Shown in pieces: positions 13,601 to 28,600 of a stretch of 64,000 bases of DNA. Position numbers and translations under genes: made by a program. The notes below the pieces were generated by a model, which worked only from the letters and a program-made list of their open reading frames with translations, was not told the DNA's origin and did not search any database. Each line of letters opens with the position of its first letter. Position 1 is the first letter of the stretch. Source of the stretch: Apis mellifera (taxonomy: Eukaryota > Arthropoda > Insecta > Hymenoptera > Apidae); contig NC_037638.1 in assembly GCF_003254395.2 (NCBI RefSeq), positions 10,538,086 through 10,602,085 of the forward strand. Direction: 5' to 3'.

Positions 13601-16600
13601 TTTTTCATGAATATCAATTTCAACCGAAAGGTTCACACTGAGATTGGATTATCATTGGATTGCAACTATTATAACTTGGAGGCTTGATCGATGATTTCAA
13701 GCAAGCTTTTCCCTTTGCGAAAATTTTCGTTTCGACTTTGTCAAACGAGAGTCGTTTACGAAAAACGTTAGCCAATCGGAGAACGCGGAGAAATGTCGTA
13801 GCGGTAGTGTTGGGTATGTGTCGCTCGCGAGTCAACAACAGGCTTGAACAAACAGTCTCGAAGTATATATCGAAACAAACAGTAGGATCGATTGAATCGA
13901 GATTGAACTTGAACGTATCAAACAAGATTTTAAAATAATAGAAGAAATTGCGACTTAATCGAAGGAAGCAATATAACAGCTTGGAAATTGAATTGAATTG
14001 AATTTAATCAAGATCGTGGCGAGTTTCGTGACCACGTTTCCGCGGTCTTCCGGTGGCGTGCGGCAATCTACCCATGTAATTGTAATTGTAATTGGTAAAA
14101 AGTGAAAATGAGAATGGAGGTCGATGAAATGGGTATAAATCCACGAAAGGCTAAGTCAATGATCACATTATAGATACGAAAATGATTAATGGAAACAAAA
14201 ACAAATCGAATTATGTTGTATTCTGTAATATATCGAAGAATAAAAGAAAATTTTATTTCTCTGTTTATCGAGACGAAGACTATTATAGATACTTAACTGA
14301 TACTTAAAATAATACAATATCTCTTCTACTAATCCTTCTTCAAATCCCTCTTCTCATTTTAACTGTTATTATATTTACATGATAATTGTTAAAACTTGTG
14401 TATTTTAATATAATCACGCTACATTAATCCTACAGATATATTAAGATATTTTTCTCTCTAATTAACTTAAAAGCAGCGACGAGGAAACTGTTTTAATCTT
14501 TTTAATTTTCCCTATCACGTGATTATTATAATAAATAATAATTAGAAAATATTGTTATAATATAATAAGTTCAGATTACAAATAATAGAACAAAGTGAAA
14601 ATTGGACGATGTAAAAATTCGATTATCTACAAAATTACAGAATCAAAAGAAAAAAAAAAATTACCGAATCATTCGAACGAACAATAAGTCAATGGCGAGA
14701 TTATACATTTACATCGAGTCAACATCGATACAGCGATAAATCATCCGCTATATCCGTGAAAAAAAAAACAAGGATTGCAAGCGAATTTCACGTTACAACG
14801 AATTCCCTGGCATTCCATCCATTTTCCCACGTGCATCGCGTAAAATAGAGATAATTCAATCATCATTGACACGTCGATGCTATAAATGAAAACCGTATTC
14901 ACCGAAACGCTTTATATCACGATAATGAGTGACAGTTACTATTTCCACGTACCGACTGTTGATAAACAACGATTCCGATAATATCGTTTCTATCTCTAAA
15001 AAGATACACCTAATTTACTTTGCTCTCGAGTTATCGAGTTAACTTTTCGAAACCATCTTTCCCTCCTCCAAGTCGGACTTTTTTCTCTCGAGAATTATTG
15101 TTTCAAATATCCTCTCCACGTTTGAAGTAGATTAAAAAAAAAAAAGTATCTTTTCTATTTCTTGGGTCTCCTTCGCTTTGAGATCAATGAATCGCGCTCG
15201 AAACTTGATAATTGTTAACGAAATTGCGGTGAACACCGGTCGTTAAAGCGATCTCGTTTATCTGAAACTTTGAAAGAGGTCGAGAAAAGGGCTTTTGCTT
15301 TCGAAAATTTAATTCAATTTATGCATCGATGTTGTATTATGATTTAATTTTGAAATCAAGCTACATATTCGGTTAATTTTAAAGCACGGGTAAGAAGATC
15401 GTGTTCAATTATACGAATGAAAAATTTATAGTATTGAAATAACGAAAATCTGAAAAGCGAGGTTTTAAAATTCTTCGAACTAGGATATTCAAAATAGAAA
15501 TTTTTGATAGGTTTTCTGTTTTTCTAATTACTCGAGATTTTAACTATATTCTCTCTAATTTATTTATAACATATTTGAGAATACTATGGTTCAAATGGTT
15601 AAATTTTATGATGACACGTTAGTAATTCCAAATTTTTAATCAGAAATGTATATATTTCGATCGTAAATTATACGGATATTACTGACACAAGTGTATATAC
15701 ATATATATATATATATATATAGATTATTGCACATGAATTTCACAAACGCGTAAACCTATTCAAAATTCATTAATTAAATGTCCCATTAAATAATATTCGC
15801 GCGTAAAATTTAAAATTTGAAGCTAACTGAATATACTTCGATGATATTTTATAAATGATAAAAACATTATCTACATCGTGCATTTTCTCTTGTAAATTAA
15901 ATATCGCTATTAAAAATCGCTATTAAAAATCGCTACTAGCGTTTTCGAAAAAAAAGAAAAAAAAAAAGAAAAAGAAAAAAGTACATTAAAAGAAATTACA
16001 CGATCCGATGAAAAATTCTAATTAAGGAAATGTAGATATCAAAAAAGAAAAGGAAAAAAAAAATCATGGAATATCAACAACTTTCAAGCGACTAAAAAGA
16101 AATTAAGCTTAAACAATGGAATTCGATTTATAATTTATAATTTTAATCTCCACTGTTGGAGATTGTTCCATCTAATAGCACACGTAAGCACGTGTTCACA
16201 ATCAACGTCGCTTAGTTAGTTTAGTTCTAATTGTCGAATTACAATCTCTGGCTGGAATTACTCTCGCAATACGTATGATAACGCGTGCAATTAATTTCGA
16301 ACAATAATATTTCACCGTGAACGTATAATTGGGAAGATATCGGCCACGAAATTAGTCCAATTGGTTTTTTCAAACCAATGATTATAAATATCGCGTAACG
16401 AAACTATTAGGTTACCGAGGTTTATCGAGTACTCGATAATTCGATTTAGTTGTACCATTGAACACGATTATTGCAATAACGAATAAAGATATACACAAGT
16501 TAATTTGGATTGGCGTTAAATTTTTTTTTCTCTTTACTCTTCTGACACGCTATATTTTTTTTTTTTTTTCCTATTGTCCCGTTCAATCTCTTTCTTCTTT

Positions 16601-19600
16601 ATATATTTCAAAGAAATATTCAAGCATTGAACATACACATACATTTATTTAATTTGTCCGAAATTATTTTTTTGAATATTTTTAAACAAACGTCGAGCCA
16701 GGTTATTGATCGCTCGAAAAAGTTAATTTCTAAGTAGATAATCTCAAACATCTGAACGAGTTATTGCAACAAAAATTATTATATCAATTACAGGTTTAAA
16801 TGTATAATTAAATCTTCGAATATAGAAAGACTCTCTATCCATAATTCGAAATTTCCAACTATCACGAATACAAGTATAATCTATTTTTTTTTTTTCGTTC
16901 TCGAATAACTTGATGTAAAAAAAAAAAAAAAGAAACCTCTCAACGAACGATTCATCTTCATTAAAGTTTCGTTCAAAATACGTATCCCCAACTTTTCCCC
17001 TTACTCCAGGCTAACTTTTGTCGTTCCTGTGACCATATTTTGCACGCCGACCATCCCGAATTTCTCGCATCCGCTGGTTAAATTGTCCCGGTCTCGTTAA
17101 AATGCGTTTTGGAGGAGGAAAAAACTCGATCGTTTTAAATCTTCTTCCTTTCGAAAATTCGTCACGCCCCCTCCGCGCAACATTTCACGAATCGACCATA
17201 AATATATCTCGAAATATATATATATATATATATATGAGAGTTTTGTTGCAAGCAATAAAGAATCACAACAAGATTCGAAGAGAATTTCGAATTCAGAGAG
17301 GAATTCACCGCATTTACTCCAACGTTTCGTTACGCATCGATTGATGGATTCTCGCAGCGTTATTCCTCTCTGAAACCGTTCACTCGATTCTATCGAATTA
17401 GTTTCACCTATCGTTTTGTTGCATACACGATACGTAATTGGGAATTGTTTCCAAAAGCGTGAGATGATCTTTCAAAGATATATTTATGGGGATGAATATA
17501 TTTTTTTTTTTCGAATTTATCTGTATAATCAAAATCGTAATTGATTCAATTTTGGTCGAAGTTGTAAATTTCCCCGATTGGTCGAACGTCGTAAACATCG
17601 CGGTTCTGCAGCGAGGGAGAAAGGAAAGATTAATACGTCAAAGCGTAATTTAATATAAGCAATTTAATTGTATGATAGATGAATAGAAGCGAAGATGGGA
17701 TCCTCTCGTTTCCTCATCTTTCTTTCGTTTAATTAACGTCTAGAAAATTTAAATATTATTCACGGTTTGATATAATCGTTCCAGTAGTATTTTAAAAAAA
17801 TTATGTTTAAACGGTATCTAAATATTAATCTCCAATTAATGTTACCCATTCTAAATTTTTGTTTCAATCTTTTGTTTGGAATGCGCATAGTAATTCACGA
17901 ACTCCTTTGAAATGATATCGAGCTGTTTTATATTCAGATTGTTGAAAAATTGTGGACAAAAATTTACAATTTAAAAATAGATATTTTACAAAAAAAAAGG
18001 ACTTTCTTTTTATTGATTTATTCCAATCGAACGAACCTTTTTCTTTTTCTTTTTTTTTCCAAATTTAAGAAAAAAAATAAATTAACGGAAGTTACGAGAC
18101 AAATGAAATTGCGTTTCCCAAGAGAGAAAAATCCAAACGTATCATCCAACTCGTTTGGACAGTTAGGACGAAAGTTGCACGGGGCCGTTAACGCTTTTCG
18201 AAGCAAGATCTTTGAAACTTTTCCCATTTCAATCATGACACAAAGCCAAGCTTTCCGGTCAACCTTTAACGCCAATACAATTTTCGAAAGTTACTTTAAT
18301 TAAAACATCGAAAACGCGCGATTCATTTATTAGGAGTATACTTGGAATAAATTGCAATTCAATCGAACCTGATTCCATCAAATTTTCGCCTTTCGTGTTT
18401 ATTCATCCTCCTTGTTAACTCTTCGATTAACCCGTAAATGGTCAAACATCGAGCGTTTCTCGAAAGAGAATAGAATAATAATAATAATAATAATAATAAT
18501 TATCTGAAAAACTTTTTACCATCTAACTTCTTTGAAACGTTTATTTCTAAAAATTCATTTCAATAATCAAGCCATATGTATACACTTAGATCAATTCCAT
18601 GTAGAAAAATGATACTTTATCATTTTCTTTCTCTCTTCACTCGTTACATGCATCTTATCTACTTTATAAATTTTTGACATAAATAAGATTTATAAGATTT
18701 CTCACTCGTCATCAAAATCGAGACAAGCGAAGCTAAAGAGACCATCAGTTTTTTTATAACACATCACGTCAGATCGTTCTTTGTTTCCGTGCAAATTATT
18801 CGTCGACTGTTGCAGCGACAAAGAGGCGTTCAACGGCGATATCGGTGAATATCCCCCCGAAACGATTGTAACTCCCCCCTCCACACATTTAGGCTCTCTC
18901 TGCAAGTCCCCTTCCAGCGATCTTCTTCTCTCCTCGGCGAAGATTCGGGGGAAGAGGCCGGCTGCTGTCGCACAGCCTTTGCCCCGCGAAACGAGAGATT
19001 TCCAGCTTTATTACCGGAACAAAAGACGAGATACCCGTGCACCGCCTTGAATACTAACGCCAAATGAAAATAACGAGACCAATGGAGCGAGTCGAGTACA
19101 GCGAGAAACAAGGAGGAGGAGGAGGAAGGCTCTTTCTCTCTCTCTCAGTCGTTTTTTTTAAAGAGAGATGTGTCCCGAACGTGTTGTGTCGCTGTTGTTT
19201 CTGTCGCAAATCCGGCGACACTCATTCTTTAAAGGGATTCTGAGATTGGATAAAAGACGTTTTGCGCGGAAAAGGAAAAGAAAAAGTTTTGAAAGTGATC
19301 GAAAGAAATGGTTGTGAAAGAAACAGTCTCTTTTTATCCATGTTCCATCAGACAAATTTGTATTCAGATCGATATCTTGTCTTGTTTTCGTTTATAATAC
19401 AAAGGAATTTATTATTATTGTACACGCGAGATATTTTTTTTAAAATCCATACAAGTTTTATTTTTATTAAATAAAATACTACAATTTGTAGGATATATAA
19501 TTATGATATGTATGGATTTTTATCATGTTGCATTTATTATATCAAAATTGTTAATAGATAAATTGTTTGGAATCAATTTTGCAAATACAATTTGTCTGAT

Positions 19601-22600
19601 GATTAATTCTTTTGTTCCAAAAATATGGACAAAAATTTTTATTTACAGTGTTTACACAGATTTTAGATTTAAGGACGAGTTATATCAGTTTTGTAGAAAA
19701 TCTGAAAATTTTCTCAATAAATTTCGTCGAATGAACGAATAATACGAAATCTGAAAAACAGTTGGTTCGGAGAAACGGCGAGCAAACACGATCATTTTCT
19801 AGTATCTTACGGAGTTTGTGCAATTTCACGCATGTTGTTTGTGGAATCTACAACGTCAAATATTTGCTTAAGAGGGAAATAGTTTGCTAAAGTTTCACAA
19901 TATTATGACTGAATTTCTCCATCCGTTTTCGTGGATAATGCTCGACCGAGCACAATCGGCTGATACCGTATTATACTGATACACCGAGCAAGAGATATTA
20001 ACAATTTTTCCCTATCTCTTAATACAAAGATTATTTCCTTATTCTTGAAAATCAATCTCTGAAAAAAAATAATCAAATAACCAGAATAACCAAAATAATT
20101 CTTTCATCGAATTGGGGGAACTTCTCGATCAAAATGTTACTAGACGAGTTCGGTCTCTGATTGGTCCGATATTGTATGTTCGATAATCTTCGGCCGCCGT
20201 CGTTCGATCTTCGGAAATTGTCGTAACTCGTCGCGTTATCCGATGATTTCCGGAAATTGCCGATCGATAAGTCGCAAAGAGAGATATTTACGGACAATCT
20301 AATCTCTGGATCAGAAGATATATTTGGTAAATTTTTTTTTTCTTTTTTTGAAAAGAAAATCCTCAAAATCCTCTAATATATTAATGGCGGGATATTATAT
20401 CATGCGTGACCGCCTTTCGAGAATTTTAATCACAACATATTTGGAGCAATTTTTGGTAGTATTCACGCTCGAGTGAATTTCTAAAATGTATATCAAAAGT
20501 ACTTGTACAACTCACAAACGATTCGTTTAATTAGCAATTTTGGTCGTTTCACGTCGCCACGCCTTAAACGGACAGGTTTTCCCAGGGTTGAAGAAAGTTT
20601 CGCGTTAACCGCACAACTTCGCGGTTTCTGTCCCGATCCAAACCAATACATCGCGTATCTCACAATGAAATCAGCCTGGTAATTGGTTCGAGGCCAAGAA
20701 GCTTTAATTAGTACCTCTCCTCGCCCATTTATTTCCCTTTTTCACACTATCGTGCCAAACGATTTTCTATTTTTATTTTTCCTTCGTATCAATGTTTTTC
20801 TTTTTTTTTTGCCCTCTCTAATGCTCACGATCACGAATATTTTCTTTCTTCCTTTTCTTTTTTTTATTTCTTCAAATACAGTAGAATTTAACTCGTAATA
20901 TAAACTTCGTATATACGAATAAAGAGTTTATCGATGCTTTATTATTCTGGCTGAGCTACTGTTATTTAAACCTATCGATCGAATTTCAACCAATCTATCT
21001 ACGAACTTTAAATATATTTTTTTCATTCCTCTAAAAATTAAATATTAAGAAATAATTAATTCAGCTTCGAGAAGAAAACCCAATAATAATAACAATAATA
21101 ATAATAAAACAAATTCAATTTGAAGAATGAAAGAGAAGAAAAAAAATTCGTTCCACATCCCTACTCAAAGAGACAATCCTCTCTCCTCTTCTACTTTTGG
21201 CACAAGGGAGACGATACTTTAATATACTGGAAATTCTGGCACTCTCGTAAAGCCGAACATTCTCGTCCAACCATAAAAAAAGATCTTACCTTAATTCCCC
21301 TGTACTCGAATAATAATTGAAAAAGCATACACGCGCCAAGTAGTTGTAAAAAAATGGTTGAATGGATAAACGTCGATGGAAGCTACGCTATACACCATGA
21401 TACACGTTGATCGACACGCTAGCTCGCGTATACGTGGTGGTAATAAATTATTCGTATAGTTGCAACGACGTCGCTGGAGGTTCGTGTATCGAACAATAAA
21501 GCGGCAGCCACGTGGCTGAAATTATCGTTAGTCCCTCCTCGTAATATCGCCCCCTCGCTTGCCATCCACGCTTTATTTCCCTCCCGCCGACACTACTGTC
21601 CTATACAGGTGTATACAGGGTATACTCTCCTCGTTTCCACGAGGAGGATGATCTCCTCCTCATTTAACGTTACCACGTCCCCATTCCCTCGATTATAGAT
21701 CCCTCTTTTTTTTCTCGTTCTTAAGGATCTTTGGAGGAAGAAAAGTCGAGAGAATAATTATTGTTGCATCGAGGATAAGGTTTATTCGAAGGGAAGATCT
21801 TCTACTTGGAAGAGTAGTTAATAATTATCGATGATCGGTGGTAAGTTTATCCTCGAATTGAAATTTCTCTCTGAAAATTTCTCTCACGTTGGAAGTTCAA
21901 GGATAATCTTTTTTTTTTTTTTTTGAGTAATTTTCTCCACTTGGGAATGTAATTCGTAAGAGTTTCTCTCGAACTTTTTAAGTAATCTCAAAATTCGTAT
22001 CGTTCTTTTTTTTATCGAAGTTTGTCTCGAACCTCGAGCCGTTTCTTCTTCGTCGATAGTGTCTAATTACACTTCCATTATGTCGCAATATGATTCATGC
22101 CGCGTATAATTCACTTTCTCTTCATTACGCGTTAAACGCTATTAAAACGACGTTCAACTAGAGCCTTTGGCGGTTTTACGTGTTTTGAAAGCATTTCGAG
22201 CCTCGCCTCGCGTCTCGTTCTCCACGTAATTCGTAATTCGTCAAACTTGGCACACGTATTAATTAATTAAGGAGCACGCTATTCGTGCATCGATATTAGT
22301 ATTCGTCGATATTATTCATCAATTCGATTTCTGAATAATCGTGAAATGTATAATGAGCAAAGGAAAAAAAGAATTAAATACACAATTTTATCCTAAAATG
22401 GGGTTTCCTTGTTAGACTTGTTATTAGTGAAAAATGATAAAAAGCTGTCTTTGTATTATTATTCAACTGCAAGTATAAATGAATATTGCAAAATTCGAAA
22501 AATGGAATGGAAACGAAATATATGGAATACATCTATTCTCTTGAAACTTTTCACTTCGAACTAATCAAACGAATAAATGAATAAATCTGAGTAAAAAAGT

Positions 22601-25600
22601 TTCGATTTATCTTGGATTCGAGAAGGAATCGAGTTTTAATTCGGATCAAGAATAAAATATTTTAGAAATAAAATTTCAACTTTATATTTCCCGCTATATT
22701 TCACTCGAATGCAAAGATGAAATATACCCTTAAAATATTTTACTCGAGTCCGAGCTATGCTCCATAAATCTGAAATCAAAATGTCAAAATTTTCGAAAAA
22801 TAAAATACGATTTCGAGAATAAAATTTCCGATTTATCCGGAATTGCAAGTCGAGTTCTAATCGGTCAGCGTCAGCCGGTCGCTGTCAGAAAATCGATAGA
22901 ATTTCCAACGTTTCGAGAAACGGGTGTCCAATTTCTGATTATATATATGCTCTTCTCAAATCTTATCCGTTGCGAGTGAATTTCGAAATTGATCTCCTTC
23001 ATCTTTCGTTCTACAAATATATTTTCCGATCATTAATCCTTTTATCGAATCGAGAATATAATATCCTTCGATCGTTACGCATCCTATTCCTTGCTGCATA
23101 ACACATCATTCTTGTAATAAATAGTTCAACGAATCAAGACCTATTGGGGCAGAGTTGCTCTCTTTCTAGTAACTTTCTAGTTACATAATTTTCGCGGAAT
23201 CTTTATCGCTGGCGCTTCATTCCACAGTTACAGCTCACTTTCCAAGATATTCGAAAGAAAAGTAACGGCTCGAAGCGAGAAAACGAGTTCACAACGCGAA
23301 TAATATCTAACTTTTACTCGAATCGAGGCGAGACATTTTTAACCTTGTCCTTGTCCATTCTTCTACATCGATTTTCACGGATGGATTTTCGTTCTACGAA
23401 ATCAACAGGTTTTTCTCGATTGTTTCCTATTTATATAAATTTCAAATTTCGATTTTTGCGCGTAAAAGTAACAGTTATATACACGAAGATCAGCTACTTC
23501 GGTGAACAATACGAATACGATGATAACAATTCGAGAATCATTTTACCGATAATCGAAACAATGTTGTTTTCAATATTGCGAATCGAGCGAAAAAATGCGC
23601 GCGTGTGTGCGCTGAAATATTTTTATCTCTCGCTCGTCGTATTTCGTTCAACCGCGAAATAAATTCATTTTACGACGAGAGGTAATTTCATCCCGAGCCG
23701 TTTATTTGATTCGCTTATTTGCAGTAAATGACACTCAACTTTTTTTTTTTCTTTTTTTCCCTCCTTTTTTTGCAAGATCGTTAAAAGTACATAGAAAATA
23801 TTGGCTTTGTAAAATAGCGGGAAATATCTTGATAGAAATACACATCGGGAGGAGATTATCGACGAAAGGAATATGTATTTATATATGTATACTTAGATTT
23901 ACAAGTGTGTATTATTATAGTATCGTATTTTTCATCGCTTTTAAAGAAATTGTTTAATAACGTTGTTACATACATAATGCCATTATTCACGGGTATTTGC
24001 ATTACCGATCGAAAGTTTTGGAATCACAAATAATCGAATAAGAATTCGAGAATTTAAGAAAACATTTTAAATTAGCCTTGCATCGTGAACTGCAAATAAT
24101 TTTTCCACCGTGTTTCTTTTATTTTCTCTCATTAAGCTCTATCAGCAATCGCTTGTTTACTCATTAATCGTTTGTTTTTTAATTGCATCAGTCATCAGGG
24201 GGATTGCTTAAATTTACCAAAAGTTTTTTCGATGATTTACAAAAATCAACGATAATTCCTATCCCTTTTTATTCGCGAATATTTTAACATAACAATTCAT
24301 ACCTCTTTGAAGAACTTTGAGTGACAAAATTGATAATTTAAAAGGAGGACTGAATTAATAATTTTAAAACTTTATTAATTAACGACAAAATTAAAGAAAA
24401 AAAGAATTTTGAGTACAATCCGATAAAAGAACGCAATGTCGAGATAAAAATGGACGAGTATTTCATCAGCCACATTGAACAAATTGCAAAGAAGGGACGA
24501 TGGAATAGAATTGGATATACTGGCTTCGAAACGTAATTGCGATGCAATTATTACAGAATACCGAGAGAGAGAGAGAAAAAAAAAAGGGGGAAAGAAACGC
24601 GAGCCGAAAACGAGGGACGGCCTTGTCCCGATAACTGCGTGCAAGCTCGAAAACCATGCGCAAATTTATCGAAGGTTATAAAAGTCAGGCACAACGGCCG
24701 GAGCAGCTTGCTAAAAGGATTACTTATGCGCGATTTGTCAAAAGGAAACTTAAATAGTTATCGAAGAAATCGACGATTTTCGTGGCTCGAGTTACGGCTT
24801 TCTTTTCTTCTTACTTTATTAAACCAGTTTTTCCTCGCATGGAATATAGTGTTTCATTTGTACGAGGGCAATTTTATAAAAGAAAATTCTTAGCAATTAT
24901 TTATATGAATAGTGTGATAAATAAAAGTAAACTTAATGTGATTTGTTGCGGCGAATACGCAAGAAAAAGTTACTTTTATCGCGCAAGGAAATATTCGAGT
25001 CAATATCCTGTTTTAAATAATTCATCTAAGAATGATTAATTAACGTTCTTATCGATTCCTTGAAATAAGAATAATTAATTGTTATTCTCGTTTCAACGTA
25101 TAATAAATTAGTAGTATTTTTTCAAATTTTTAATATATCTAATTGTTATATCTATTGTCTGGTTCAAAATAAAATTTATCGTTGATTCTATCAAAGATGC
25201 AAGAATTTTTATGCAATGCAAAATAGCAGCTTATTTGACTATTATAAGAGTTATGTCTGTGAAAATATCAGAGAACATTGTTTACGATCTCGTAAAATCC
25301 GACCAAAGTACTCGTACAAATTTTCATTCTTTTTTTTTCTTTTAAGACGATATAAATTTCCCAGAGAAAATCCATTGCTATAAACGCACATGATATTAAC
25401 GGCCGCAAAATATAGTACGCGATTATTTTTTTCACTGGCCTACAAAAGAAAGAAAAGCCATCCGGATTCACTTCCTTTCTACGCACGTCTTTTATTTTAC
25501 TCAAAACGATTCGAATTCGATTCGTTCTCTTTCTCATATCTCCCTATTCTCTATGTATTCACGTACACGAATCGTATCTCGATACGTTTTTCCTTCTGCC

Positions 25601-28600
25601 TCGAATAAATTCAACTCATCAATGATTCTAACGATCTTTCGAGATCGTCCAATTTCTCTGACGTTTTTTTCACGCCGTGAATCGCGTTCGAATCAAAAAA
25701 CGATTTGGCTCGTGAAATTTCGCAATAACTCTATTAGAGATTCCAACTTTTCGCGCGAATATTTGTGTATTTCCCTGATATCTTCGCTGATAACGATATC
25801 ACTGAGCGTAAAAATCATTTCTACAAGTTTCACGCGAAAAAAGAAACTGGTTCAGAATCACGTGATGAGAATATATGCATAATATGTCCAACGGTTACGC
25901 AAAAGTGCTTACATAACCTCACTTTACAAGGAAACGGTTTTTAAAACGCGTTTCACACTCATTAGCATCAGATTTTTGTAATTATATTACTAATACAAAT
26001 TTAATATATTTACAAGTAAGTTAATTAGTTTGTAAATCGAATGATATTTCGCGTTAATTGTAAATGTTTCTTATTATATAGATAAAAAAGTTCTATCTGT
26101 TTGTAAGTGTAAATTGTATATGGATGCTTTTTTCTGTTAAAACTAAAATTTATTATAATTAACTATTTTTTATTTTTTAATGTTTCGCGTAGATTTTTAC
26201 ACAGCCATCGAAACTATGTTAACAAACGTCATCTAAGTGTTAATGAAAATTAAATTAAGAAGAAAAAAGTATTACGTATGTAGAATAAATATTTCACATC
26301 AAAGCTTACATGATTTCATCTTTTTCTCCTGAGAAAATTAAAAATTAATAAGAAACTAAGAAAAAGAAATTTTCCAAAGTGACAAAATTCTAACCTAACT
26401 TTTCTTAGAATTCTACGAAAAACGTTTGTGATTTTTGTAAAATTGACAGAATTTTGTATTTTTATAGATACAAATTTGACCAAATAAGAACATACCTCCG
26501 ATATCATTCTTCTCATTCCATCTATACTTTCTAATTTCTTTTCCCTTCTATTTGCCCAACGATTTTTTCGCAAATCGTTGCTCCTCGTTATTTTACACTC
26601 GATTAAAATTGCTTTCGTTCGTTTCTGTTTCAGTTACCGAGAAGGAGATTCGACAATGGTGAGTCACTAGAAATGAATTTTCAATCTGCACACGTACCTC
26701 GAATCAATTCATTTCGAGATTCGACGAAAGATAGACGAATCGTCATCGATATAGATATAATCGCTGTCATATTAAAGATTGTTCAGCAAACTGTGAGAAT
26801 GTGCATACGTTCACACAGTACTTAACCTTCCCGCCCAATAAAATTGAACGCTCAAACGCTTCTCATTTCCATTAAATTACATTTTAATAATAATTAAGCG
26901 ACAATTGATTCTTGCGTTTGAAAATACATTTTTTGTACAGGAAGATTTTCTGAGATTTCACGTGCTCTCGAAACTTTTTTCCTTTTAAAAAGTATCTACT
27001 TTGCAAAGAATTAAAATCTTGATATTTATTTATTTAAATCAAAAGCTTCGAATTATCTTCTTCGAATTCAAAATTCAAAATCATCCAATAATACTATTGG
27101 TTATTATTTTTAATAAACTATTCCTTTTTATAATTTACAAAAATTTCTATTTTTATACTTTGCTATTCCTTTCTTATAAACTATTTTCAAATTCTCTAAT
27201 TAAAATGAGAGATCACGTTAAATTATCATCTATCATTTAATCAATAATGGATGATGGAGTAAATTCTAAATAAATTATTTCCTTTTTATCCGAGCAATTT
27301 CGAGCAATTTCCAATTACGGGGAATAAAAAAACGGAAAAGTTTCGAAAGCTCGAAAACTCGAGTTTCGAGAAGAGGTTTTTGAGATTTCGAGTGGTCCGC
27401 CGTCCCCCATCGCGCAACGTAACGTGTTCCATCGGATCTGCGGTTTTAATCCATCTGTCCCTTACAGTAACGTTTTGCCAATCGATCCGTCCATTTGTAT
27501 AGAATGAAATATAAAATTGAAAACTGGAAAAAGGAAAACGGATGTTACGAAACGATGTTAAGAACAGATTCGATAACATTGGCGACTGTGTTTGTTTAGG
27601 CACAAAGGATTCCTGAAAGACTGCCCCGACGGGTTGCTGACGGAACAGGTATGACTCCGTTTCACCTGGCACGTTAATTAAACGAAAATCGATACGCGGC
27701 TAGATAAGGGGAAAAGTTTGAAGATAAAGGTTGCCTGTTGCGTGATTTCAGGGTTTCATAAAGATCTACAAGCAGTTTTTTCCCCACGGCGATCCATCGA
27801 AATTCGCCTCCCTCGTTTTCAGAGTGTTCGACGAAAATAGCGTGAGTATCATGCAACTTATCTTATCCAACGATTTCGGCATTTATTATTTCCGTTTGTT
27901 TATGCTAATCGAGAATGAAGTACAGTGTCGTTCAAAAGTTTCGAGGCACTCGTTTCTTCTTCTTCTTTTTTTTAATATTATTGATTGAGTAATATAATCG
28001 ATCGAGTTCGAAGATTTGTAAAATGATTAAATAAATTTGGAAGTTACGTATGTGACTTGAGTATTTTTTCATCGTCGTACAAATCAAATTGTGTCGATAT
28101 TTCGATGAACTGTATTTCATGCACTTGTGACAACATTGCTGACAGACAACTTTTGAAAAGGATTGGTATAAAAAAATTTCACGATTGATGAATAAATACG
28201 AGGAATTATCAATAAAATTATATCAATTGAATTAAATCGAATCAATTGTTATAATTTTAACCTCTTTTGATTAACAAAATGAATATGTCGAATCGAATTT
28301 TATAATCGATTATATTATATTTTCGATAAAACTATAAATGTTATTGAAAATTTCGTCGCTTTATCCGCAACAATTTAATATAAAAATAATCATAAATGTT
28401 AAATTTAACACACTTTGAAAAAGTAGAGAAAAATTAATAGATAGAGTGACTAAAATGTAAACGTTTAAATGTAATTTAAAAAAAGAATCATTATTTTGAT
28501 GAAGCAGAAACTTTTGTTTCGATGTATAAAGCGTTCCAGATTTTTCTTGTTTTATTTCACCGGTGTGTTCTACAAGAATAAAAAATAAGATTAAAATGTC

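Larger units (their letters stand above)
1653..26633 (+). other. frequenin intron 1, about 25 kb
   Basis: This is the long first intron between the start-codon exon and the microexon. It is AT-rich with scattered CpG-richer islands (near 7660-8010, 8390-8680, 12130-12330, 18780-19060, 21470-21660, 22130-22260) that may be enhancers or alternative first exons. Apart from the repeats listed separately and many short A/T and TA runs, I see no second gene. The open frames here (for example 7562-7816, 13684-13938, 24537-24893) lack domains or a convincing start. Confidence 0.8.

Noticed and set aside
13620..13938. Paired frames on both strands in intron 1
   Set aside because: They lie in a CpG-richer patch but have no domain, no convincing start and no splice partner.
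23983..24240. Possible mariner-like ends (CGAAAGTTTTGGAATCAC and CCAAAAGTTTTTTCGAT)
   Set aside because: The two ends do not align as inverted repeats, and no TA-CAGT start is present at either side.
27286..27672. 128-codon minus-strand frame
   Set aside because: It overlaps frequenin exon 3 on the other strand, has no domain and is explained as a shadow frame.
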